A DNA stretch of 64,000 nt from Triticum aestivum (lineage: Eukaryota > Streptophyta > Magnoliopsida > Poales > Poaceae): contig NC_057808.1 of NCBI RefSeq assembly GCF_018294505.1, forward strand, positions 226,855,684 through 226,919,683, read 5' to 3'. Positions 21,781 to 33,681 of the stretch are shown in pieces. Numbering within the stretch: the stretch's first letter is position 1; every line of letters begins with the position of its first letter. The notes beneath the pieces are model-generated. The model was not told where the DNA came from. It did no database searches and saw only the letters and a program-made list of their open reading frames with translations. Position numbers and translations under genes: made by a program.

Positions 21781-23039
21781 ATGTGTAGATGATATGCACG
21801 AGTAGGACACAAAGAGTTGTGGGCGGTGATCGTCATACTGCTTACCACCAATGTCTTATTTTGATCCGGCTACATTGTTGGATGAAGCGGCCCGGACCAA
21901 CCTTACATGACCACGTTCATGAGACCGGTCCACCGACAGACATGCAACTAGTTTTGCATAAAGGTGGCTGGTGGGTGTCTGTTTCTCCAACTTTAGTTGA
22001 ATCGAATTTGACTGCGGCCGATCCTTGTTGAAGGTTAAAACAACAAACTTGATAAATCACCATTGTGGTTTTGATGCATAGGTAAGAATGGTTCTTACTA
22101 GAAGCCCGTAGCAGCCACGTAAAACTTGCAACAACAAAGTAGAGGACGTCTAACTTGTTTTTGCAGGGCATGTTGTGATGTGATATGGTCAAGACATGAT
22201 GTGATATACGTTGTTGTATGAGATGATCATGTTTTGTAAAAGTTATCGGCAACTGGCAGGAGCCTTATGGTTGTCCCTTTATTGTATGAAATGCAAACGC
22301 CATGTAATTGCTTTACTTTATCACTAAGCGGCAACGATAGTCGTAGAAGCAATAGTTGGCGAGATGACAACGATGCTACGATGGAGATCAAGGTGTCAAG
22401 CCGGTGACGATGGAGATCATGACGGTGCTTTGGAGATGGAGATCAAAGGCACAAGATGATGTTGGCCATATCATGTCACATATTTTGATTGCATGTGATG
22501 TTTATCGTTTATGCATCTTATTTTGCTTAGTACGGCGGTAGCATTATAAGATGGCCCCTCACTAAATTTCAAGGTATAAGTGTTCTCCCTGAGTATGCAT
22601 CATTGCTACAGTTCGTCGTGCCGAGACACCACGTGATGATCGAGTGTGATAAGCTCTACATTCACATACAACGGGTGCAAGCCAGTTTTGCACGTGCAGA
22701 ATACTCGGGTTAAACTTGACGAGCCTAGCATATGCAGATATGGCCTCGGAACACTGAGACCGAAAGGTCGAACGTGAATCATATAGTAGATATGATCAAC
22801 ATAGTGATGTTCACCATTGAAAACTACTCCATCTCACGTGATGATCGGACATGGTTTAGTTGATATGGATCACGTGATCATTTAGATGACTAGAGGGATG
22901 TCTATCTAAGTGGGAGTTCTTAAGTAATATGATTAACTGAACTTAAATTTATCATGAACTTAGTCCTGATAGTATTTGCATATCTATGTTATATACCAAT
23001 AGCTCGCGTATAGCTCCCCTATTTTATTTTTGATATGTT
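21781..23039 (+). other. Angela untranslated leader
   Basis: About 1.25 kb between primer site and the Gag remnants, with no coherent ORF. A long leader is usual for this family. Confidence 0.6.
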
Positions 23040-26000
23040 CCTAGAGAAAACTAAATTGAAAGATGATAGTAGCAATGATGCGGACTAGGTCTGTAATCCG
23101 AGGATCATCCTCATTGCTGCACAGAAGTATTATGTCCTTGATGCACCATTAGGTGACGAACCTGTTGCAGGAGCAGATGCAGACATTATGAATGTTTTGC
23201 AAGCTCGGTATGATGACTACTTGATAGTTTAGTGCACCATGCTTTACGGCTTAGAACCGGGACTTCAAAAATGTTTTGAATGCCATGGAACATATGAGAT
23301 GTTCCAAGAACTAAAATTGGTATTTCAGATTCATGCCCGTGTTGAGAGGTATGAGACCTCTGACGAATACTTTGCCTACAAGATGGAGGAGAATAGCTTA
23401 GCTAGTGAGCATGTGCTCAAAATGTCTGGGTACTACGATCGCTTGAATCAAGTGGGAGTTAATCTTCCAGATAAGATAGTGATTGACAGAGTTCTCTAGT
23501 CACTATCACCAAGTTACTAGAACTTCGTGATGAACTATAATATGCAAGGGATGACGAAAACAATTCCCAAGCTCTTCGCAATGCTGGAATCAGCGAAGGT
23601 AGAAATCAAGAAATAAGCATCAAGTGTTGATGATTAACAAGACCACTAGTTTCAAGATAAAGGGCAAAGGAAAGAAAGGGAAACTTCAAAAGGGAATGGC
23701 AAAAAGTTGCCACTCCCATGAAGAAACCCAAAGCTAGACCCAAGCATGAAATTGAGTGCTTCTACTGCAAAGGAAATGGTCACTGGAAGTGGAACTGCCC
23801 TAGATATTTGGTGGATAAGAAGGATGGCAAAGTGAACAAAGGTATATTTGATATACATGTGTACTTTACTAGTGTTTATAGCAACCCCTCGGTTTTGATA
23901 CTGGTTCAGTTCCTAAGAGTAGTAACTCGAAACGGGAGTTGCAAAATAAACAGACACTAGTTAAGGGCAAGGTGATGATGTGTGTTGGAAGTAATTCCAA
24001 GGTTGATAAGATCACCATCGCACACTCCCTTTACCTTTGGGATTAGTGTTGAACCTAAAATAAATGTTATTTGGTGTTTGCGTTGAGCATGAATATGATT
24101 GGATCATGTTTATTGCAATATGGTTATTCATTTAAGTCAAAGAATAATTGTTGTTCTATTTACATGAATAAAACCTTCTATGGTCATACACTCAATATAA
24201 ATGGTTTACTGAATCTCGATCGTAGTGATACACATATTCATGTATTGAAGTCAAAAGATGCAAAGTTAATAATGATAGTGCAACTTATTTGTGGCACTGT
24301 TGTTTAGGTCATATTGGTGTAAAGCGCATGAAGAAACTCCATGCTGATGGGCTTTTGGAATCACTTGATGCTTGCGAATCATACCTCATGGGCAAGATGA
24401 CTAAGACTCCGTTCTCCGGAACAATGGAGCGAGCAACTGACTTATTGGAAATGATACGTACTGATGTATGCGGTCCGATTAGTGTTGAGGCTCGCGGCGG
24501 ATATCGTTATTTTCTGACCTTCACAGATAATTTGAGCAGATATGGGTATTTCTACTTGATGAAACATAAGTCTGAAACATTTGAAAAGTTCAAAGAATTT
24601 CAGAGTGAAGTAGAAAATCATTGTAACAAGAAAATAAAATTTCTACGATCTGATCACAGAGGCGAATATTTGAGTTACGAGTTTGGTCTTTATTTGAAAC
24701 AATGTGGAATAGTTTCGCAACTCACGCCACCTGGAACACCATAGCGTAATGGTGTGTCCGAACGTCGTAACCGCACTTTATTAGATATGGTGCGATCTAT
24801 GATGTCTCTTACCGATTTACCACTATCGTTTTGGGGTTATGCATTAGATACAGCTACATTCACGTTAAATAGGGCACCATCTAAATCTGTTGAGACGGCA
24901 CCATATGAACTATGGTTTGGCAAAAAAACCTAAGCCGTCGTTTCTTAAAGTTTGGGGCTATGATGCTTATGTGAAAAAGCTTCAACTTGATAAGCTCGAA
25001 CCCAAATTGGAGAAATGTGTCTTCATAGGATACCCAAAGGAGACTGTTGGGTACACCTTCTATCACAGATCCAAAGGCAAGATATTCGTTGCTAAGAATG
25101 GATCCTTTGTAGAGATGGAGTTTCTCTCGAAAGAAGTGAGTGGGAGGAAAGTAGAACTTGATGAGGTAATTGTACCTGCTCCCGAATTAGAAAGTAGTTC
25201 ATCACAGAAATCAGTTCCAGTGATTCCTACACCAATTAGTGAGGAAGCTAATGATGATGATCATGAAACTTCAGATCAAGTTACTACCGAACCTCGTAGG
25301 TCAGCAAGAGTAAGGTCCGCACCAGAGTGGTACGGTAATTCTGTTCTGGAGGTCATGTTACTTGACCATGACGAACCTACGAACTATGAGGAAGCGATGA
25401 CGAGTCCAGATTCCGCGAAATGGCTTGAGGCCATGAAATCTGAGATGGGATCCATGTATGAGAACAAAGTATGGACTTTGATTGACTTGCCCGATGATCA
25501 GCGAGCCATTGAGATTAAATGGATTTTCAAGAGGAAGACAGACGCTGATAGTAGTGTTACTATCAGCAAAGCTCGAATTGTCGCAAAAAGGTTTTCGACA
25601 AGTTCAAGGTGTTGACTATGATGAGAGTTTCTCACTCGTATCTATGCTTAAAGTCTGCCCGAATCATGTTAGCAATTGTCGCATTTTATGAAATTTGGCA
25701 AATGGATGTCAAAACTGCATTCCTTAATGGATTTCTTAAAGAAGAGTTGTATATGATGCAACCAGAAGGTTTTGTCAATCCGAAAGGTGCTAACAAAGTG
25801 TGTAAGCTCCAATGATCCATTTGTGGACTGGTGCAAGCATCTCGGAGTTGGAATGTACGCTTTGATAGTCTGATCAAAGCATATGGTTTTATACAAACTT
25901 TTGGAGAAGCATGTATTTACAAAATAGTGAGTGGGAGCTCTGTAGCATTTCTGATATTATATGTGGATGACATATTGTTGATTGGAAATAATACAGAATT

Positions 26001-26826
26001 TCTAGATAGCATAAAAGGATACTTGAATAAGAAATTTTTCAATGAAAGACCTCAGTGAAGCTACCTACATATTGGGCATCAAGATATATAAAGATAGATC
26101 AAGACACTTGATAAGACTTTCAATGAGTACATACCTTGATAAGATTTTGAAGGAGTTCAAAATGGATCAGTCAAAGAAGGATTTCTTGCCTGAGTTGTAA
26201 GGTGTGAAGTTGAGTAAAGACCCAAAACCCGACCATGGCAGAAAATAGAAAGAGAATGGAAAGTCATTCCCTATGCCTCAGTCATAGGTTCTATAAAGTA
26301 TGCTATGCTGTGTACCAGACCTATTGTGTACCTCACCATGAGTTTGGCAAGAGGGTACAATAGTGATCCAGGAGTGGATCACTGGACAGCGGTCAAAATT
26401 ATCCTTAGTGGAATAAGGACATGTTTCTCGGTTATGGAGGTGACAAAAAGTTCGTCGTAAAGGGTTACGTTGATGCAAGCTTTGACACTGATCCGGATGA
26501 CTCCGAGTCTCAATCTGGATACATATTGAAAGTGGGAGCGATTAGCTAGAGTAGCTCCGTGCGGAGCATTGTAGACGTAGAAAATTTGCAAAATACATAC
26601 GGCTCTGAATGTGGCAGACCCGTTGACTATACTTCTCTCACAAGAAAAACATGATCACTCTTTTGGTGTTAATCACATAGCGACGTGAACTAGATTAATG
26701 ACTCTAGTAAACCCTTTGGGTATTAGTCACATGGAGATGTGAACTAACTCACATAAAGATGTGAACTATTGGTGTTAAATCACATGACGATGTGAACTAG
26801 ATTATTGACTAGTGCAAGTGAGAGAC
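23040..26826 (+). pseudogene. Angela Gag-Pol, heavily mutated
   Basis: Fragments in Copia order: Gag (about 23100-23640), knuckle CFYCKGNGHWKWNC (about 23755-23800), pre-integrase LWHCCLGHIGVKRMKKLH (about 24290), integrase core (TDVCGPISVEARGGYRYF, about 24460; Asp of RSDHRGEY near 24650), and reverse transcriptase ([15 protein letters not shown] near 25710; YVDDILLIGN near 25965). RNase H remains are barely recognisable near 26400-26600. Frequent stops of all three types and frameshifts show long inactivity. Confidence 0.85.
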
Positions 26827-27089
26827 TGAAGGAAATATGCCCTAGAGGCAATAATAAAGTTGTTATTTATATTTCCTTACATCATGATAAATGTTTATTA
26901 TTCATGCTAGAATTGTATTAACCGTAAACTTAGTACAGGTGTGAATACATAGACAAACAGAGTGTCCCTAGTATGCCTCTACTTGACTAGCTCATTAATC
27001 AAAGATGGTTAAGTTTCCTAACCATAGACATGTGTTGTCATTTGATGAACGGGATCACATCATTAGAGAATGATGTGATGGACAAGACC
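26827..27089 (+). repeat. Angela 3' LTR, left part
   Basis: Starts TGAAGGAAATATG at 26827 and stops at the AGACC target site where the minus-strand Gypsy entered. It continues at 41602. Confidence 0.92.
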
Positions 27090-27614
27090 TGTAGTGGTTT
27101 TGTCACGGCAGATGTCCTAGAGAAAGGACTTAGTCGTGGAGCCATCGCAATGGGTTAGCTTAAAGGGGTTAAAGCGGACAAGGGACGCAGAGAGTTTATA
27201 CTGGTTTGGCCCCTTGCGGTGAAGGTAAAAGCCTACGATCCAGTTGTTGTGGGATTGCTAGGGTTTCGATGACCAGGGAGCGAATACGCTTTGCCTGGGT
27301 CTCGAGTTGTTGTCTGTTCTCTCTAAACCGCCGTCGGGTCGTCCCCTTATATACATGGGTTGACGCCCGCCGGTTTACAGGATTCCGAGGCTGGCTCATA
27401 AACGTGTCCGGCTCGGTCTGCTCTTTCTATCTTACAACACAAGTTTACATATCAATGTCAGTTTACATCTACAGACCTTTAAACCGACTTTGGGCCCTGG
27501 GCCTTCATAAAGCACCTCCATCTTGATCTTCATGGGCTTCAGATATAATAATCCATTATGGGGATAACCCGGCCTCTCCTGGCCGGTTTACGCCCAGTAG
27601 TAATATCCCCAACA
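27090..27614 (-). repeat. 3' LTR of the minus-strand Gypsy
   Basis: On the minus strand it runs from TGTTGGGGATATTACTAC (27614) to ACTACA (27090). It pairs with 41076-41601. Confidence 0.93.
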
Positions 27615-27878
27615 TTAGGCCCCAGATTGATTTGAACTGGTTCATGTCAATCCTCAATACTTAAGAAAATTTCTTCTTCAGTACCTTCGCATAAACCTTG
27701 TAAACCGCCATGACATCATCTTCCAAGATCATGATAAACCGCCATGACGTCATCTGTTTAAAAATTGCATATAACTCACCTTCATTAATGAGCCTCCGAC
27801 AATCGAGGCGACACAGCTGTCATATATCCCATTTTTTGGGCTCCTCGATTCTCGCGCCTGCCACTTATCCATTCACCT

Positions 27879-27886
27879 TATAAATA
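27879..27886 (+). promoter_or_regulatory. TATA box of the antisense gene
   Basis: TATAAATA on the plus strand, about 190 bp before a strong 5' splice site (28068) and upstream of the coding exons. It is inside the retroelement but directed against pol. Confidence 0.55.
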
Positions 27887-28067
27887 AGGCCGAGGGGTCC
27901 TTTTCACTTTTCCCGTTCGTGCCCCTTCACATCGTCCTCTTCCTCGCAACGCCCGACCATTGGAGCTTTGCCGCCGTCGACCTTTGCTTCTGCCCCAACG
28001 ACGGCCGCTGCATCAACCTGACCGCACCAGAGAAACGCGGCGCTCCTCCGCTGTTCCCTCAGCATCA

Positions 28068-28655
28068 GTAAGTTCCTCTTTTCTTCGCTCTAGATCCACC
28101 ATTAGGGTTTCAATGTTCATCAGAGTTTATTGAAGCTCCGGCGCCGTTCTTCCCTGTTCTTCTTAGTAGCACAAACGGCTAATTTGGATCTCATACTTCT
28201 TGTGCGGCTGTAGCCATAATCCCCTTTTTCCTTATTTGAGCATCTCCTTTATATAAAAAACTCATCTGAACTTTGATGAACTGTTCAAGTACTTGAGATT
28301 AGGTCTGAATATTTTCTAGTTTTTCTGTCACACCGCAGATCTGAAATTATCACATCAACCTGCGAAACTTGTTTTTCCTTCACTTAGGTACTTTAGATTT
28401 GTACCTTTCATACCAATATAGGCGGTTTAGCTTTGAAAAAATGATAATCCGGTAGGTACCATTAGTCCCCTCTTAAACCGCCGATTCATTTATCTTTGCA
28501 CCTTCTCTATCATAAGATTCCGGCTTAGCAATATCAGACTCCGGTTTAGTAATGTCACATTCCGGTTTAACAATATGCATAGACCTCTGCTTTAACTTGC
28601 ATTGCTTTATTACTTGTTCATTATAAATCTCAAACCGGCAATAACTATGTTTCAG
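28068..28655 (+). other. Predicted 5' UTR intron of the antisense gene
   Basis: The donor CATCA|GTAAGT (28068) matches the consensus. The acceptor TGTTTCAG|CTTCC ends at 28655, 11 bp before the ATG at 28667. The interior is T-rich, as plant introns are. Confidence 0.55.
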
Positions 28656-28666
28656 CTTCCATTGAA

Positions 28667-31600
28667 ATGGCCAAACAAGTCTATGAATGCAACTGGGTTC
28701 CGTCTCGGGTCACTGAAGATCAGTTAAACATGTGTGTCGCAACTGGCGCTTTAGCCAAGAAAGAGGTCATCCACTGGAGGGCCCCTGGTCCGGAAAATCC
28801 TCCTGAACCCAAGGACGGAGAAGTAGTCGTTTTTGTTGACCATCTGGGTCGAGGCTTTAGCCCTCCCGGTTCAAAATTCTTTCGAGATGTGCTTCCCAGT
28901 TTTCAGCTTCACCCTCAGGACATCGGTCCAAACTCTGTGTCCAACATCTGCCATTTCCAAGTCTTTTGTGAGGCTTATCTTCGAGAGGAGCCCACAGTTG
29001 AATTGTTTAGGGATTTCTTCCACTTAAACCATCGCACAGAGTTCACAGATGGACCCAATATTGAACTTGGTGGAATGGCGGTTCAAAAAAGGAAAGAAGT
29101 CAGCTTCCCTCATGCCAAGCTTCACAGTCACCCCAAGGAGTGGAACCAGACTTGGTTTTATTGCAAAGACACATCTCCAACTGATGAAAACCCTTTGCCG
29201 GGTTACCGCCCTCACCGTCTTAGCAATACACATCCCTTTCCTCAGAGGTTAACTGCAAAGGAAAGGGCCAACTATGCCCCACAACTGTCAAAGCTTAGAG
29301 CCTTTATGGCGAACGGTTTAACAGGTGTTGACTTTGCTCGTTGTTGGATAAACTGGAGCATTCTGCCCTTAAGCCGGCGCCCCGGTTTGATGTGTGAATA
29401 CACAGGGAGTTCGACCGACCCTCAACGACATGTTAATATTCAGCTAACAGAGGCTGAAGTTACTGAGGCTGTCAAGAAAATGTTGAATGAACCAGAGGCT
29501 GTCTGCGGCCATACCGGATTAAGTCCTTTCTGCACCTCCAACAAACCGCCAGCTGTAAGAATCATATGACTTATTTGTTTTAAGTTGCTTCTTTCAAAAT
29601 ATTCTCTGGAAATCTTGTCCATCTTTGACAGGACGATGATCCGTTCTAGAAGAAAAAACCACAGGATAAACCGGCAAAACCGCAAGATAAACCGGCCAAG
29701 CCACTTCGCCCGAAGACCAAGGTTGTTAAAAACCTGCCAAGAAAAGGACCACTGCGTCTTCCGAGCCAAATGTTGATGCCGATGTGGCTAATCCGGACTC
29801 AGAGGTAGAACTTGACTCTCTTGGTTCATTTTTCATACACCTCATTGACAATGACTATTATCAGGACGACGCTGAAGGCAGTCAAGCTGATGACGTAGAG
29901 ATAATCATTCTTTCCTCCGATTCAGATCCTCTGCCAACATCGAAAATCCGTCGAGCAAACCGGAAAGTAAAATTTTCTCACCCCCTTGCTTACTTGGACC
30001 CAAACTTTCTTTTGAAGACACAGCGACATGAAGCTCACCGCACAACCCGGCACAGCGGCTAGGTAGTTACCTCCGCTGGTTTACCGAACACTCCGGTTCG
30101 AAAACGCCGATCAGAGGTCTCTTATACTCTTGACACTTCTTGCCCCAAGGCGGGTTGTTTCCGACAACCTCTTAATCCATCTGATTCGAATTATCAGGGA
30201 ACACCTCACTCGTCTTCTGGCGAGTCAACAACCACACAACTCCCAGCCCTCAAGACAGTTCCTGGGTGAGCTATGCAGTTGATTTTATCCTTGATGTGTC
30301 ATTTTTGCATACTGTACTGATCTTTTATATCTGTTCTTCTCAATGCTAAACCCAGACCCAGTAAGAAGGCTCGGTTAACTAAACCGGTTGACGACAATAC
30401 AGTTGTTGAACCGGAGAAGACTCCAGATCCGAAAAATGCTGATGCCATACTTAATGACCCGCCACCGCAGGATCATGACTTTGTTGCTGATCAAGTGGAA
30501 ATTGATCCAATGGGCCAGTCCGATGAACCGACTAATCCAGTCTGCGATACTGATAAACCGACAAATCCAACTGAAGCCACTTACAAACCATCGACTCCCG
30601 TGAAGGCCGCTGATGGTGAAGAAGATGATATTATGATTACTGGCATTGGCCACACCACTCCTGGCAATCCTGTCGCTTTATCAAAGCATACTGCCAAGGA
30701 CGAGCTTTCTGCTATCGGCAAAGGCAAATGGAACGCCGATTTGTCAAGCTATGCCCATATCAATGCTCAAGACATTCACTCTGGCTTCTTGAACCGTCTG
30801 TACACCAGCCGTGACTATGAAGCCGGTTTGGTAAACTTGATGAAAGAGCAATACGAGGTAACTAATGCTCAACTCTGCATAACTGTTTCTCTTTTTAATT
30901 CCAAATATCAACTCCAGTGGCCCCCAAGTGATGGTTTATGATATCAATCCAAACCGGGACTTAGTAATAACTTAACTTTATATGCTTAGCCTCCAGGGAC
31001 CTGGTTATCTCTTTAAGAGGAACCAGTATTGTAGAATTGCAATACTGTATCTTTCACTGCTGTAGCCCCCAAGGGTCAGTTTAACCTTATAAAGATGAAT
31101 CGGGACTTTAAAAGAATTTCCATATCAGTATTTTGAGCAAACATACATTAGCCCCCAAGTGCCAAGAGTAATACTTGTATTGTGCTTGGGACTTGTAGAA
31201 ATTTTCGAGAACAAGCAAATATGCATTAGCCCCCAAGTATCAGGTGCATAACTTGTTATGTGCTTGGTACTTCAAATATGTACCGTCAACTCATAATATG
31301 TCCATTTCTTACAGGCTGAGCTGAGCAAAAAGGAATCTCAAACTGCCGATCTGCAAGAAAACATCAAGTCCCAGCAAGCCGAAACCTCCAAGGCCAAGGA
31401 TGAGTTGACCAGCGCTTTAGCCGCTATGGAAAAGCTAAAGGAGAGTTTCAACAAGGAGCGGGCGGATTGGGACACTGAAAAATCCGCTTTGCAAAAAAGA
31501 GCCGAGGACGCAGAAGTAGCTCTTAAACCGGTAGTAGATGAGCTGACTGGCGTAAAGTGGCAGATACATGCCATGACGGCTGCTGTGTTTGGTAAACATC

Positions 31601-32322
31601 CTTGCTTTAAGTTTTCAACATATCATCCCATACATTACCAGTTCACTGATGTTTGTAATGATGCAGGAACTCGCATTAGTCATCTGGGCTCTGATGTACA
31701 GAAGAAGCTGAAGGCTGCCTATACTCTTATAGAGTAGTTATATACCGGCGCGCAACGGATTATCTGCACCGCTTCTCACAACAAGCCGCCCCCAACTTTA
31801 ATCAAAGAGACCTTAGAAAGGCTGTCAATGCTGCCCGCCCGGGTAGAAGAGTTAAAGAGATCTGCTGCAAGAGCTGGTGCTCTTACCGCGCTAACCCGGG
31901 CAAAAGCATGGGTGCCCGATCTTGATCCGAAAGATGTCAGCAAAGGCTATCTGAGCTTAAAAGAAGACGGATCAGAATTTGGCAATGAGGACCTCCGAGC
32001 CATAAACCGGGAAGTACGTGCACTGGCTTGCCAATTAGCTGAAGAAGCTGATCTTTCCCATTATCAGGCAAGTTATGACGTCAACAACAAATGGGTTGCC
32101 GCACCAACTCCTGAGGTTCAAAATCTTATCCCGCCGATTCGTAAGCACACTTATGCCCCTGACATTGAACCGTCCACCCTTATAAGCGATGAAGCTGTGT
32201 TCCAAGCCCTAACTGGGATCGACTGGGAAAATATTGACTTCCAGCCACTGGGTAGAGACGAAGAGGATGAACCGGTGCAAGATGATCCGCGGCCGTCAGG
32301 TCAAGCTGGTGACGAATCATGA
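28667..32322 (+). pseudogene. Five-exon antisense gene, Transposase_28-like protein
   Basis: Coding exons by splice sites and phase: 28667-29554, 29632-30265, 30356-30857, 31315-31591, 31667-32322. All introns are GT-AG and phases agree. Only one 1-bp deletion (about 29729) and three in-frame TAG codons (29647-29649, 30060-30062, 31735-31737) break a protein of about 985 residues. Exon 1 (DHLGRGFSPPGSKFFRDVLP, FQVFCEAYLREEPTVELF) resembles the plant 'putative gypsy type transposon' family (PF04195). The middle is acidic and KPxDKP-rich; exons 4-5 form a predicted coiled coil (LQENIKSQQAETSKAKDEL, MEKLKESFNKERADW). Its strand is opposite to the pol of the host element. Role unknown; a nucleic-acid-binding or Gag-like accessory protein is possible. 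Confidence 0.72.
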
Positions 32323-33681
32323 TCCGGAGATCGGGCTAGCCTTCTGCGAGCCGCAACACTTGCTGAAAAACAATTATTCGTTTGGGCACTGAAACGCCTT
32401 GTAATAGGCTAGTTCAAACGCTTGGCTATTATGCCTTCGTGCATATTTATTTTGCCTGATACTTGTTAACTCGCCATGCTTAAGATATATGATTTTCATA
32501 ATTCGTAGCTGCTCCTGCATATAAGAAATTGAAAGTGTCCTGGCGGTTTACCACCGGACGGGTCATGATGCCCAGACATATAGCCATGGTTTATAACCAA
32601 GGCTGTAAAAAGATAATCAAATATGGAAATAATTGATACCTGTGACCTTGAGTCATAATGTTGGCTGACCAACTGTTGTAATGAGGGTAATAACCTTAAT
32701 CTTCTGTCATATTGTGCCGGTTTATGATAAAACCGCTCCGCGTTATGATAAACACCGGTTTATTCATATTCAATTCTGGCGACTTATAGTCAAAACCAGA
32801 CCGGGTTAATAATCTCCGGATTATGACTGATCAGATACTGACAACTTGTAGTTGAAAGTCAAGCCGGGTTTAATGAACGCCGGTTTATCAGAACATTAGA
32901 AATGTCATCAAAAGAGAAAAACTTGGCAAACAAAAACATATGAAAAAACTTGTAGCCGAGGCTTTTCACGGGCTGCCAGGCCCCAAATTCGAGGCTTTTC
33001 ATGGGCTGCCAGGCCACTGAGTTAAACCATTTCACAAAGCCTTTTAAGATGGTCCTCAATCCTTAACCAATCGTCATTTTAACTTTGACAAGTTCAGGGT
33101 CTTATCAGATTGACTTGTCGAAGTTCGGCGGGTCATACCAGGTTTACCTGGACGGAGTGACTTACTTAAAAAGGCAGGCTAACCCGGGGTTTTAGGTGTA
33201 TACACCAGGCTTCCAAGCCGTGGCTTGATAGCCTATTACAAGTGTAGATTCTTTGTTCATTGCGATAGCAAAGAATCCCCAAGCAATATTTTGAGTTGTG
33301 CTCAGTGGGTGCCTATGTTTGAGTTGTTCTTTTGCAACACTCTCTTTGGCCCCGAATTAATTTGGCTTTGAGCCGATCAAGAGGTGTGACTATGGTTCGA
33401 ATACGACCAAGCCCCCAAGTGATTTTTCTGGTGGGTTTGCGCCGATCAAGAGGTGTAGCTATGGTTCAAATACAACCAAGCCCCCAAGTAATTTTTATAT
33501 AAAGCTTTATAAGCTGAATCAAGGTGTAAACCGTACGCCGCTTTATGAACAGAAGCCCCCATGTAACCACACATGATATAAGAAAAACAACAAATACCCC
33601 GCTTTAGCTGAGGTTCCGGTTTATTATATTGATCATAATATATACATTGTCATAACTATGTACATAAGCAGAGCCTATGGC
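32323..33681. other. Non-coding spacer between antisense gene and pol
   Basis: No ORF of note. The short CCGGTTTA motif recurs here and elsewhere in the element. Imperfect direct repeats are visible: CGAGGCTTTTCA at about 32958 and 32991, and an AGCCGATCAAGAGGTGT-like pair at about 33370 and 33438. The 3' ends of the two convergent transcripts probably lie here. Confidence 0.5.
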
